A DNA stretch of 64,000 nucleotides from Allobosea sp. Root483D1 (GTDB lineage: Bacteria; Pseudomonadota; Alphaproteobacteria; Rhizobiales; Beijerinckiaceae): assembly GCF_001429505.1 (NCBI RefSeq), contig NZ_LMJW01000022.1, forward strand, positions 688,853 to 752,852. Direction: 5' to 3'. Of this stretch, positions 51,470 to 60,451 are shown piece by piece. The position numbers were made by a program, and so were the translations under genes. Each line of letters starts with the position of its first letter. Position 1 is the first letter of the stretch. The notes beneath the pieces were generated by a model. That model was not told the DNA's origin. It made no database searches and was given only the letters and a program-made list of their open reading frames with translations.

Positions 51470-52075
51470 ATGCAAGAAATTGGACGCCGGTCCAACAAGG
51501 ACCGCTCCGACACCACCCGCGCCGCATTGGTCGCTGCGGGGCGCAAGCTCTTCGTCGACCGCGGCTATGCCGAAACCGGCACGCCCGAGCTGGTGGCGCA
51601 AGCGGGCGTGACGCGTGGCGCGCTCTATCATCACTTCGCTGACAAGCGGGCCCTGTTCCGTGCGGTCGTCGAGGCGGAATCGGCGACGGTCGCGCATGAG
51701 ATCGAGAGCGCGGCGCGTCCCGGTCTTTCGCCGCTGAAGGCCCTGGCGAAGGGCGGCGCGGCCTTCCTGGAGGCGATGCGGGTTCCGGGCCGGACCCAGC
51801 TTCTGCTGATCGATGCCGCGGCGGTGCTTGGCCGCGCGGAGCTCGACGCCATCGACGCTCGCCATGGCGGCCGGACCTTGCGTGAAGGACTCGCGGCGGC
51901 GATGCAAGCCGGCGCGCTGCCGGCGCTGCCGCTGGCGGAGACTGCGCAGCTCTTCGGCGCGGCCTACGACCGCGCCGCGCTCGCCATCGCGGCCGGCGCC
52001 GACCCCGGCGAGTGGCGCAAGCTCATCGATACGGTGCTCGCCGGATTGGCTGTGCCGGGTGTATCGCCGCCCTAG
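51470..52075 (+). CDS. TetR-family regulator
   Basis: 201 residues. HTH domain AALVAAGRKLFVDRGYAETGTPELVAQAGVTRGALYHHFADKRALFRAVVE (residues ~18-68) and a C-terminal domain of the TetR_C type used for small hydrophobic ligands. Divergent from the VOC gene; two tandem operators lie in the 70-bp gap. No ribosome binding site is visible because the second operator abuts the ATG, so a leaderless or very short-leader mRNA is possible. Confidence 0.92.
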   Translation: MQEIGRRSNKDRSDTTRAALVAAGRKLFVDRGYAETGTPELVAQAGVTRGALYHHFADKRALFRAVVEAESATVAHEIESAARPGLSPLKALAKGGAAFLEAMRVPGRTQLLLIDAAAVLGRAELDAIDARHGGRTLREGLAAAMQAGALPALPLAETAQLFGAAYDRAALAIAAGADPGEWRKLIDTVLAGLAVPGVSPP

Positions 52076-52228
52076 AGCCGCGCTGACGGCTCTGTGTGGC
52101 CGTTCCGGCTCGCATTCCGCCGGCAAAGGTGCTACCCGGCATGCGCAGTTTTCCAGCTTCGCGCGAATTCTGTTCGTTCGACCGATTCCGGTCGGCTGGA
52201 CAGCGCGCGAAGATCAGTCTGAGGCGTC

Positions 52229-52891
52229 ATGTCCGATATTTTCCGCGAGATCGACGAGGAGGTTCGCCGCGACAAGGCGACTGCCGTCTTTAAGAAGTAC
52301 GGCAATGTTTTCATCGCCATTGCCGTGCTGGCTGTCGCCGGCGTCGGTGGCTGGCAGTTCTGGCAGCAGCAGGAGCGCAAGAAGGCCGAGGCCGTCGGCG
52401 CCAAGTTCGAGGCGGCGGTGCGTGCCTCGCGCGACAACGACGCCAGCGCCGCCGAGGCGACGTTGGCCGAGCTCTCCGCTAATGCGCCGGCGGGCTACCG
52501 CCTGCTGTCGCGCTTCCGCCTCGCGGCCGAGGTCGGCAAGCGCGATGCGGCCGCCGGTGCGACCGCCTTCGACGCCCTCGCCAACGATGCCTCGCTCGAC
52601 CAGTATCATCGCGATCTCGCTCGCCTGCGCGCCGGTATGTTGCGCGTCGATCTCGTTCCGTACGCCGAGCTGCGCAAGGAGCTCGAGCCGCTGGCGACGC
52701 CGGCCGGGCTCTGGCGCCATTCGGCCCGCGAATTCCTCGGCATCGCCGCGTTGAAGGCCAATCTCTTCGAGGATGCCGGGCGCTGGTTCGATGCGGTCGT
52801 CGCCGATCCGCAATCGCCGCAGGTGCTGCGCCAGCGCATCGAACTCTATCTGACGCTGGTGCGTGGCGGCCCCGTCACCATCAAGAACTGA
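52229..52891 (+). CDS. YfgM-like ancillary SecYEG/TPR membrane protein
   Basis: 220 residues. Short cytoplasmic N-terminus (DIFREIDEEVRRDKATAVFKKYG), one membrane helix (NVFIAIAVLAVAGVGGWQFW) and a periplasmic helical TPR-like domain. Such a protein is encoded just upstream of der in many proteobacteria; in E. coli YfgM joins PpiD at the Sec translocon. GAGG lies 4 nt before the ATG. Exact role in this species is inferred. Confidence 0.85.
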   Translation: MSDIFREIDEEVRRDKATAVFKKYGNVFIAIAVLAVAGVGGWQFWQQQERKKAEAVGAKFEAAVRASRDNDASAAEATLAELSANAPAGYRLLSRFRLAAEVGKRDAAAGATAFDALANDASLDQYHRDLARLRAGMLRVDLVPYAELRKELEPLATPAGLWRHSAREFLGIAALKANLFEDAGRWFDAVVADPQSPQVLRQRIELYLTLVRGGPVTIKN

Positions 52892-53003
52892 CACCGACGC
52901 CGTCGACCCCGGCGGCATCGCTGAAGCAATAGGCGTCGGATTCACTCCGGGAGGTGGCGGGCCACTTTTCGGGGAGAGTCCGATGTTGCATTAAAGACGG
53001 ATC

Positions 53004-54395
53004 ATGAGCGCCATCATCGCCATCGTCGGCCGGCCCAATGTCGGCAAGTCGACCCTGTTCAACCGGCTCGTCGGCAAGAAGCTCGCGCTGGTCGACGACC
53101 AGCCGGGCGTCACCCGCGACCGTCGCGAGGGCGAGGCCAGCCTCGGCCATCTGCGCTTCACGGTGATCGATACTGCCGGTCTCGAGGAGGCTGACAAGGA
53201 TTCGCTTGCGGGCCGCATGCGCGCGCAGACGCAGACCGCGATCGATCAGGCTGACGTCATCCTGTTCATGATCGACGCCAGGCTCGGCTTGACGCCGATG
53301 GACCAGCCTTTCGCCGACCTGGTGCGTCGCTCCGGCAAGCCCGTCATCCTCCTCGCCAACAAGGCCGAGGGGAACAAGGGCAAGGACGGCGTCATGGAGG
53401 CCTACTCGCTCGGCCTCGGTGATCCCGTGCCGTTCTCGGCCGAGCACGGCGAGGGTACCTCAGACCTGCTCGAAGCACTGATGCCTTATGTCGCCGACGA
53501 GCCGGAGGAGGACGACGAGGACGAAGCCTGGGCCGATGCTCCTGCCGCTGACACGGCCGACGAGGACGACGACCCCGGCCGTCCGGTGCGTGTCACCATC
53601 ATCGGCCGCCCCAACGCCGGCAAGTCGACGCTGGTCAACAAGATGATCGGCGAGGAGCGCCTGCTGACCGGCCCCGAGGCCGGCATCACCCGCGACACCA
53701 TCTCGGTCGAATGGGAATGGCGCGGCCGGCCGGTCAAGCTGTTCGACACCGCCGGGATGCGCAAGCGCGCCCGCATCGACGAGAAGCTGGAGAAGCTCGC
53801 CGTGGCGGATTCGCTGCGCGCCATCCGCTTCGCCGAGGTCGTGGTCGTGCTGCTCGACGCCACCATCCCCTTCGAGAAGCAGGACCTGACGCTGGCCGAC
53901 CTGACCGAGCGTGAAGGCCGCGCGGTCGTCATCGGCCTCAACAAATGGGACCTCGTCGCCGACAAGCAAGGCCTGCTCGCCGAACTCAAGGAGAAGGCGC
54001 ATCACCTGCTGGCGCAGATCCGCGGCGTCGAGATCGTGCCGCTCTCCGGCATTGCCGGCGAGGGCATCGACCGGCTGATGCAGGCGGTCTTCCGCGCCTA
54101 TGAGGTCTGGAATCGCCGCGTCTCGACCGCGAAGATCAATCGCTGGCTCGAAGGCGTGCTCTCCGCCCATCCGCCGCCGGCTGTGGCTGGTCGCCGCATC
54201 AAGATCCGCTACATGACGCAGGCCAAGGCACGGCCGCCGACCTTCGCGCTGTTCGGCAACCAGCTCGATCACCTGCCGGTGTCCTATACGCGCTATCTGG
54301 TCAACAACCTGCGCGAGGCATTCGAACTGCCGGGCACGCCCGTGCGGCTTCACACCCGCGGCGGCGAGAACCCTTACGACAAGAGCAAGGGCTGA
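53004..54395 (+). CDS. der: ribosome-assembly GTPase Der (EngA)
   Basis: 463 residues with two tandem GTPase domains: P-loops GRPNVGKST (residue ~8) and GRPNAGKST (~205), G4 motifs NKAE and NKWD, and a C-terminal KH-like domain ending GTPVRLHTRGGENPY. An acidic linker (DEPEEDDEDEAW) separates the domains. Required for 50S subunit maturation. The stop overlaps the NUDIX start (TGATG). Confidence 0.97.
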   Translation: MSAIIAIVGRPNVGKSTLFNRLVGKKLALVDDQPGVTRDRREGEASLGHLRFTVIDTAGLEEADKDSLAGRMRAQTQTAIDQADVILFMIDARLGLTPMDQPFADLVRRSGKPVILLANKAEGNKGKDGVMEAYSLGLGDPVPFSAEHGEGTSDLLEALMPYVADEPEEDDEDEAWADAPAADTADEDDDPGRPVRVTIIGRPNAGKSTLVNKMIGEERLLTGPEAGITRDTISVEWEWRGRPVKLFDTAGMRKRARIDEKLEKLAVADSLRAIRFAEVVVVLLDATIPFEKQDLTLADLTEREGRAVVIGLNKWDLVADKQGLLAELKEKAHHLLAQIRGVEIVPLSGIAGEGIDRLMQAVFRAYEVWNRRVSTAKINRWLEGVLSAHPPPAVAGRRIKIRYMTQAKARPPTFALFGNQLDHLPVSYTRYLVNNLREAFELPGTPVRLHTRGGENPYDKSKG

Positions 54396-54802
54396 TGCTG
54401 GAGACCGTCAGCGCGCTCTTCCTGCGCGCCGACGGGCGGGTGCTGCTGGGTCTGCGTGCCTCTTGGAAGCGCGCCTGGGCCGATCACTGGGATGCGATCG
54501 GCGGCCGGGTCGAGGCCGGCGAGGGACTCGACGAGGCGTTGCTGCGCGAATGCCGCGAGGAGGTCGGGCTGGCGCCGCTGACCTATCGCTTGATGCTTTC
54601 GGCTGAGGAGCGCTTCCCTGAGCGCAACGGCGCGGCGCTGCACCACATCTATGTCGTCTCGGGCTGGGAAGGCGGCGAGGCGGAAAACCTCTCCGACGAG
54701 CATGTCCGGATCGGCTGGTTCTCGCTCGACGAGATGGCCGCGCTGCCGAACCTGACCGTGCCCGACCTGATCGCGGTGGTGCGGGAGTATGCGGCGGCGT
54801 GA
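54395..54802 (+). CDS. NUDIX hydrolase
   Basis: 135 residues. Complete Nudix box: GGRVEAGEG followed by LRECREEVGL (residues ~37-60), which binds Mg2+ for hydrolysis of nucleoside-diphosphate compounds. Substrate not predictable; the lack of a signal peptide places it in the cytoplasm. Translationally coupled to der by one-base overlap. Confidence 0.93.
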   Translation: MLETVSALFLRADGRVLLGLRASWKRAWADHWDAIGGRVEAGEGLDEALLRECREEVGLAPLTYRLMLSAEERFPERNGAALHHIYVVSGWEGGEAENLSDEHVRIGWFSLDEMAALPNLTVPDLIAVVREYAAA

Positions 54803-54811
54803 TGAGGGGCG

Positions 54812-54904
54812 CGTCATGCTCGGGCTTGACCCGAGCATCTCATGACGGGAAGGCGCCTTTATCGGCCAGAAATTCTCTGCGCTTCGCTTCGGTTGAGAAT
54901 GACG
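54812..54904. repeat. REP-like palindromic element, copy 4 (inverted)
   Basis: Read on the minus strand it starts CGTCATTCTCAACCGAAGCG and ends AAGCCCGAGCATGACG, matching copy 1 in both hairpins. Lies downstream of the NUDIX gene. Confidence 0.78.
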
Positions 54905-54973
54905 GCGACAGCTATTGCGGCTGCTACGGCCTCGGCATCCTGCTTTGCGGGTGGACGATGATCTCGCCGTCGC

Positions 54974-55807
54974 TCAACGCTGCGCGGGAGTATTGCTTGG
55001 AGACGTCAGCTCGCGCGCTTTGGTCTCGTCCGCGCGAGCCCCATCCTGATCGCCTGCTGCGCGTTTGGCTGCGGCGCGGAAGCTGTAATTCTCGTCGGAG
55101 TTCGGCGCCAGACGGATGGCTTCATCGAAATCGGCGATGGCCTTGGCAAAATTGCCCTGGTCGAGATGGGTCAGGCCGCGAACGGATCGGGCCTTTTCCA
55201 ATGTGGGCGCGAGGGCGATGGCCCGATCGAGATCGGCAAGAGCCTTGTCGGGCTGTTTGAGCCAAGCTTGGATCGATGCGCGTGTGACAAAGAAATCCGC
55301 TTGTGACGGGTCGAGGCGGATGGCGGTGTCGAGGTCGCGCAAAGCCAGCTGGAGGTTCCGCATATACAGCAGATGGGCCTTCCCGCGCTTGGAGAATGCA
55401 ATGGCCGCTGTCGGCCCAAGGGCGATGGCCCGGTCATAATCGGCGATCGCCTGAGCGTACGCGTCGCCTGTCCCCGGTGCCAGAATATCTCCGCGATCGA
55501 GGAGGACGGCAGCGAGCTCGCGGCCCGTGAGGCTCCCGCTGTTGATCAGCCTCGTGCAGGCTGCGAGAGCCCTGTCGTGACGTGCGATGATCTCTTGGGC
55601 ACGGGCGATGATCTCCTGCGCATCCGCCGACGGCCCCGCAAGCGATAACGCGCTGCTCGAGCGACAGGTCTGGCGCAGTTCCTCTGTCAAAGCGGAATCG
55701 GGGCTAATGCGAGTGCTGTCCGCTACGGCTTGCCCGGCTGTCATCACAGCTATCGACAAACCGAAGGCAGCGAGGGCAGACAGCGGGGAGAGGGAGCGTT
55801 GACGCAT
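54974..55807 (-). CDS. secreted TPR-repeat protein
   Basis: 277 residues. Signal peptide (SALAAFGLSIAVMTAGQAVA), then about five tetratricopeptide units with the pattern AxAxYDRAIALxPxxAxxxxxRGxA from residue ~115 to 255. A perfect duplication AQEIIAR-AQEIIAR (residues ~63-76) comes from a 21-bp tandem repeat in the DNA. A periplasmic scaffold or binding role is inferred; no enzymatic motif. Lies after the convergent NUDIX gene. Confidence 0.85.
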   Translation of the reverse strand: MRQRSLSPLSALAAFGLSIAVMTAGQAVADSTRISPDSALTEELRQTCRSSSALSLAGPSADAQEIIARAQEIIARHDRALAACTRLINSGSLTGRELAAVLLDRGDILAPGTGDAYAQAIADYDRAIALGPTAAIAFSKRGKAHLLYMRNLQLALRDLDTAIRLDPSQADFFVTRASIQAWLKQPDKALADLDRAIALAPTLEKARSVRGLTHLDQGNFAKAIADFDEAIRLAPNSDENYSFRAAAKRAAGDQDGARADETKARELTSPSNTPAQR

Positions 55808-55851
55808 TTTACCGCTGTGCTCACCTCTTCCAGCCAGTTTTCAGGGCGTCC

Positions 55852-56592
55852 TCACGCCGGCATCTGCGGCGTCAGAACCTTGCCCTGCGGGAAGTCGAAG
55901 ATCTTGCCAGTCTCGATCCAGCTTGGCGCGGCGATCTCGACCAGATGCGGCGCCAGTTCCTCCGGCGTCTTCAGCGTCATCGGGTCCTCGCCCGGCATGG
56001 CCTGGGCGCGCATGCGGGTGCGCAAAGGGCCCGGATTGACCAGCATGACGCGCAGATTGGTGTTCCGGGTCTCGTCGGCATAGCTGCGCGCCATCGCCTC
56101 GAGCGCAGCCTTGGAGACCGCATATGGCCCCCAATAGGCGAGGCCCTTATGCGCGGCGCCGGAGGACAGGAAGATCGCGCGGCCGGATTCGGAGGCCTTG
56201 AGCGCCGGCTCGACCGATTTCAGCAGCCGCCAATTGGCGCTGACATTGATGTCGAAGACCTCGGACCATTCCTTGGCGCTGACATGGGTCAGCGGCGAAA
56301 GCGGGCCGAGGATGCCGGCATTGGCGAGCAGGATGTCGAGCCGGCCCCAGCGCTCCAGCAGGGCCGGGCCGAGCTTCTCGATCGCGGCGGCATCGGCGAG
56401 GTCTGCCGGCACCAGGGTCGCAGTGCCGCCGATCGCCCGGATCTCGTCGTCGAGCTCTTCGAGTGCACCAGTGGTGCGCGCCAGGGCGATCACATGCGCG
56501 CCGGCCTGCGCAAAGCTGAGCGCCGCGGCGCGGCCGATGCCGCGCGACGCGCCGGTGACGAGCGCGATGCGCCCTTCCAGAGGCTTGGTCAT
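55852..56592 (-). CDS. short-chain dehydrogenase/reductase (SDR)
   Basis: 246 residues. Classical SDR: cofactor motif TGASRGIG (residues ~14-21), NAG in LLANAGIL, catalytic Ser in FLSSGAAHKG, and YAVSK (Tyr and Lys) 10 residues later. Arg and Thr following strand 2 (ALARTTG) suggest NADP. Substrate unknown. It is the last gene of the purF transcript (19 nt after purF), an arrangement common in the order. Confidence 0.93.
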   Translation of the reverse strand: MTKPLEGRIALVTGASRGIGRAAALSFAQAGAHVIALARTTGALEELDDEIRAIGGTATLVPADLADAAAIEKLGPALLERWGRLDILLANAGILGPLSPLTHVSAKEWSEVFDINVSANWRLLKSVEPALKASESGRAIFLSSGAAHKGLAYWGPYAVSKAALEAMARSYADETRNTNLRVMLVNPGPLRTRMRAQAMPGEDPMTLKTPEELAPHLVEIAAPSWIETGKIFDFPQGKVLTPQMPA

Positions 56593-56611
56593 CGAAATCC
56601 CGTCGAAAGGC

Positions 56612-58081
56612 TCAGCCGGCGGCCAGAAGCGAGATCTGCTGCTTGGCGCTCTCGCCGATGACGTCGGTCAGCGAGGTCGGATAGTCGCCGGTGAAGCAAT
56701 GGTCGGTGAACTGCGGCCGGCTCGGGTCGCGCTGCTCATGCCCCATCGCCTTGTAGAGGCCGTCGACCGAGATGAAAGCGAGCGAATCGGCGCCGACGAA
56801 CTGGCGCATCTCCTCGAGCGTATGGGTCGCGGCGAGCAGCTTCTGCTGGTCGGGCGTGTCGATGCCGTAATAGTCAGGATGAGTGATCGGCGGCGACGAG
56901 ATGCGGAAATGCACCTCGCGGGCGCCGGCTTCGCGCATCATCTTGACGATCTTCAGCGAGGTCGTGCCGCGCACGATCGAATCGTCGACCAGCACGATGC
57001 GCTTGCCTTCGACCACGCTGCGATTGGCAGAATGCTTCAGGCGCACGCCGAGCTCACGCACCTTCTGCGTCGGCTCGATGAAGGTGCGGCCGACATAGTG
57101 GTTGCGGATGATGCCGAGCTCGAACGGGATGCCGCTAGCCTGGGCGTAGCCGAGCGCCGCCGGCACGCCGGAATCCGGCACCGGCACGATGACGTCGGCA
57201 TCGGCTGGTGCTTCGGCTGCGAGCTGCGCACCCATCGCCTTGCGGCGCTCATAGATGCTGCGGCCCTTCACGATCGAATCCGGCCGGGCGAAGTAGATGT
57301 ATTCGAAGATGCAGGGCCGTTCCGCTACGGGCGGGAAGGGCTTGTGGCTCTCGATGCCCTGCTCGGAGATCACGACGACCTCGCCATTCTCGATCTCGCG
57401 GACGAACTTGGCGCCGATGATGTCGAGCGCGCAGGTCTCGGAGGTCAGGATCGGGCAGCCATTGAGGTCGCCGAGCACCAGCGGACGGATGCCGAGCGGA
57501 TCGCGCGCGCCGACCAGCTTCTTGTTGGTGATGCCGACGAAGGCATAGGCGCCCTCGATTTGCCGCAGCGCGTCGATGAAGCGCTCGATAAACTTCGGCT
57601 TGCGGCTGCGCGCCACGAGATGGAGCAGGACCTCGGTGTCGGAGGTCGACTGGTAGATCGCCCCGTCGCGCACGAGATTGCGCCGCAGCGTCAGGCCGTT
57701 GGTCAGGTTGCCGTTATGCGCCACTGCGAAGCCACCGCCATGCAGCTCGGAAAAGAGCGGCTGGACGTTGCGCAGGATGGTCTCGCCGGTGGTCGAGTAG
57801 CGGACATGGCCGATCGCCTGCTTGCCCTTGAGCTTCTCGATCACGCTGGCGTCGGAGAAGACGTCGCCGACCAGGCCGAGCTGGCGCTCGGTATGGAAGC
57901 GCTTTCCGTCGAAGGAGACGATGCCGGTCGCCTCCTGGCCGCGATGCTGCAGGGCATGCAGGCCGAGCGCGGTCAGTGCCGCGGCGTCGTCATGGCCGAA
58001 GATGCCGAAGACGCCGCACTCCTCGCGCAAACGGTCGGCGTTCGGGTCGAACACGGCGTCGGCATCGTGGATCAGGCTCAT
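56612..58081 (-). CDS. purF: amidophosphoribosyltransferase
   Basis: 489 residues. First committed step of purine synthesis: glutamine plus PRPP to phosphoribosylamine. The N-terminal propeptide of 21 residues precedes the nucleophile C22 in LREECGVFG; GHVRYSTTG, the PRPP loop IVLVDDSIVRGTT and the iron-sulfur-type class cysteines (for example EECGVFG, NGCPILTSETCALD and QFTDHCFTG) are present. The start at 58081 has GGAG 6 nt upstream; an ATG four codons earlier (58093) has none. Confidence 0.96.
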   Translation of the reverse strand: MSLIHDADAVFDPNADRLREECGVFGIFGHDDAAALTALGLHALQHRGQEATGIVSFDGKRFHTERQLGLVGDVFSDASVIEKLKGKQAIGHVRYSTTGETILRNVQPLFSELHGGGFAVAHNGNLTNGLTLRRNLVRDGAIYQSTSDTEVLLHLVARSRKPKFIERFIDALRQIEGAYAFVGITNKKLVGARDPLGIRPLVLGDLNGCPILTSETCALDIIGAKFVREIENGEVVVISEQGIESHKPFPPVAERPCIFEYIYFARPDSIVKGRSIYERRKAMGAQLAAEAPADADVIVPVPDSGVPAALGYAQASGIPFELGIIRNHYVGRTFIEPTQKVRELGVRLKHSANRSVVEGKRIVLVDDSIVRGTTSLKIVKMMREAGAREVHFRISSPPITHPDYYGIDTPDQQKLLAATHTLEEMRQFVGADSLAFISVDGLYKAMGHEQRDPSRPQFTDHCFTGDYPTSLTDVIGESAKQQISLLAAG

Positions 58082-58109
58082 CGCAGGCTCCATCGCGACT
58101 TCTATTCAA

Positions 58110-58826
58110 TCAGGGCCGGCGTTGCGCCGGGGCGGGCGCCGCGCCGGTGGTGGCCGGAGCGGTCGTATCGATCACGCGCTGCAGCGCCTGCCGGTCGGTG
58201 GCGGGCGCCTGGGTGCGGCGCTGCGGGTCGGCCGGGGCGGTGCCGCCGGCCGGCGGGTTGGTGCCGGGCGTGCGCGGCTCCTCGGCCGGTGTGTCGGTCG
58301 ACTCGGGTGTCTTCGGCTGCAGCAGCTTCTTCACGAACTCTGAATCGATATCCTGCGGCAGCATTGTGAGCAGGCTGCGGCCGGTTTCTTCCAGCAGCGG
58401 CTTCGAGCGCGAATCGCGCGCCCAGGCCGGCTGCATCTTCTCGGGCACCAGCGCGGTGAAGAAGAGATAGCCGACGACCGCGAGCAGCAGGCCGCGGCCG
58501 GCGCCGAAGACGAAGCCGAGGGTACGGTCGAGCGCGCCGATGCGCGAATCGAGCACGAAGTCCGAAATCCGCGCCGTGATCAGCGAGACGACGATCAGCG
58601 TGCCCAGGAACAGCGCCGCGATCACCACGACCAGCGCCACGGTCTTGTTCGGGATGTGCTGCTGCGCCAGCGGCAGCAGCTGAGGATGGAAGATCCAGGC
58701 GACGACGGCCGCGGCCGCCCAGGAGGCGATCGCCAGCACCTCGCGCGTCAAGCCGCGCACGGCTGCGAGCAAAGCCGAGATCAACACCACGCCGATGACG
58801 ACGAGATCGAGAATGGTCACAGGCAT
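58110..58826 (-). CDS. cvpA: CvpA-family membrane protein
   Basis: 238 residues. Four membrane helices in the first ~150 residues (TILDLVVIGVVLISALLAAVRGLTREVLAI begins the family domain), then a long Pro/Thr/Ala-rich cytoplasmic or periplasmic tail (residues ~175-238). CvpA genes next to purF are widespread; the protein is linked to envelope integrity. The start MPVTILDL at 58826 matches family members; a GTG 12 codons earlier is an alternative. Confidence 0.9.
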   Translation of the reverse strand: MPVTILDLVVIGVVLISALLAAVRGLTREVLAIASWAAAAVVAWIFHPQLLPLAQQHIPNKTVALVVVIAALFLGTLIVVSLITARISDFVLDSRIGALDRTLGFVFGAGRGLLLAVVGYLFFTALVPEKMQPAWARDSRSKPLLEETGRSLLTMLPQDIDSEFVKKLLQPKTPESTDTPAEEPRTPGTNPPAGGTAPADPQRRTQAPATDRQALQRVIDTTAPATTGAAPAPAQRRP

Positions 58827-59019
58827 GTCTGGGCCGCTTCGCTGCAAAATCGGGGCCGGCACGCGTCAAATGGGTGGGCCGGGCGGATTTTGCTATACCC
58901 GCTCGCGTGCCGCGCGTCACCCATGCAGTCGGCTCATTTTGCACTGCGAGAGCGGGATCCGATCAGCTTGTCCAACTTGATCGGCAAATCCGTCTCTCCC
59001 CGTTGAAATCGAGACCATT

Positions 59020-60444
59020 TTACCGGTCGGCTTGCGGAGTACGCTGGCTGGAGCGGGCTCGAGGAGCCGTCGCCGCGATTTCCGCGACGAGTTCGCCGAC
59101 ATGGCTGAGGCGCCGCAATCTCAGGCCGTTGCCGTCGCCGATATCGGCTCCGGCCGAGGGCAGAACCGCACTTTCAAAACCGAGCTTCGCGGCCTCGCGC
59201 AGCCGCGCAGCAGCGACCGAGACCGGCCGGATCGCGCCGGACAAGGCGATTTCGCCGAAATGGACCGCGCCCGAGGGCAGGATTGCCCCCGTCAGCGACG
59301 AGACGAGCGCGGCGGCCACGGCAAGGTCCGCCGCCGGCTCGCCGACGCGCAGGCCGCCGGCGACGTTGAGATAGACATCGTGTTGGCCGAGCTTCAGGCC
59401 GCCATGCGTCTCCAGCACCGCCAGCACCATGGCGAGGCGGCTGTTCTCCCAGCCGACCACGGCACGGCGCGGCGTGCCGAGCGCGCTCGGCGCCACCAGC
59501 GCCTGGATCTCGACCAGAACCGGCCGCGTGCCCTCGATGCTGGCGAGCACGGCCGCGCCCGGCGCATCCTGGTCGCGCCCGGCGAGGAACAGGGCAGAAG
59601 GGTTGCCCACTTCGGAGAGGCCCGCACCCGTCATCTCGAAGACGCCGATCTCGTCGGTCGCGCCGAAGCGGTTCTTCTGGCCACGCAGGATCCGGAAGGC
59701 GTGTGCGCCTTCGCCCTCGAAGGACAAAACCGCGTCGACCATGTGCTCGACGACGCGGGGCCCGGCGATCTGACCGTCCTTGGTGACGTGACCGACCAGG
59801 ATCAGGCAGGCGCCCGAGGTCTTGGCATAGCGGATCAGCGCCTGAGCCGAGCCGCGCACCTGCGTCACCGTGCCGGGCGCGCTCTCGACCTCGGAGGACC
59901 ACATCGTCTGAATCGAATCGATCACGACGAGGGCAGGGCATTCGCCCTGGCCGAGGGTCGCGATGATGTCCTCGATATTTGTTTCGGCGGCGAGGTCGAC
60001 CGGCGCCTCGGCGAGGCCCATGCGCTGGGCGCGCAGACGGACCTGGCTGGTCGATTCCTCACCCGAGACATAGACGACGCGCCGGCCGGTCATCGCCATG
60101 GCGGCGCAGGCCTGCATCAGCAGGGTCGACTTGCCGATGCCGGGATCACCGCCGATCAGGAGGACAGAGCCCGGCACGAAGCCGCCACCGGTGACGCGGT
60201 CGAGCTCGCCGATCCCCGAGACGATGCGCGGCGCATCCTGCGTCTCGCCTTTCAGGCTTTCCAGCGCGAAGATGCGGCCACGGGCCCGTCCGCCCGAGGG
60301 CGGCCGGCCACCGCCGGGAACCGGCGCGGCCTGCGCTTCCTCGGAGAGCGACGACCAGGTGCCGCAAGAATCGCACTTGCCCTGCCAGCGATGATAAACC
60401 GCGCCGCAGGCCTGGCAGATGTAAGTCGGACCACGCTTGGCCAT
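59020..60444 (-). CDS. radA: DNA repair protein RadA (Sms)
   Basis: 474 residues. Four-cysteine zinc finger at the N-terminus (CQACG, CDSCGTW), RecA-like ATPase with Walker A GGDPGIGKST, the diagnostic KNRFG motif in RGQKNRFGATDEIG, and a Lon-like C-terminal domain (VNVAGGLRVGEPAADLA-like, with GEIALSGAIRPV). Drives branch migration in recombination. Downstream of alr and upstream of cvpA on the minus strand; 7-nt gap to alr. Confidence 0.96.
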   Translation of the reverse strand: MAKRGPTYICQACGAVYHRWQGKCDSCGTWSSLSEEAQAAPVPGGGRPPSGGRARGRIFALESLKGETQDAPRIVSGIGELDRVTGGGFVPGSVLLIGGDPGIGKSTLLMQACAAMAMTGRRVVYVSGEESTSQVRLRAQRMGLAEAPVDLAAETNIEDIIATLGQGECPALVVIDSIQTMWSSEVESAPGTVTQVRGSAQALIRYAKTSGACLILVGHVTKDGQIAGPRVVEHMVDAVLSFEGEGAHAFRILRGQKNRFGATDEIGVFEMTGAGLSEVGNPSALFLAGRDQDAPGAAVLASIEGTRPVLVEIQALVAPSALGTPRRAVVGWENSRLAMVLAVLETHGGLKLGQHDVYLNVAGGLRVGEPAADLAVAAALVSSLTGAILPSGAVHFGEIALSGAIRPVSVAAARLREAAKLGFESAVLPSAGADIGDGNGLRLRRLSHVGELVAEIAATAPRARSSQRTPQADR

Positions 60445-60451
60445 TTAGAGC

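Noticed and set aside
52918..52975. Possible terminator GTGG-CGGG-CCAC-TTTT between the YfgM-like gene and der
   Set aside because: Stem of only about 4-5 bp and a short T-run; not strong enough to list.
56198..58369. 723-residue plus-strand frame opposite the SDR, purF and cvpA genes
   Set aside because: Spans three conserved genes in antisense, with no recognisable domain.
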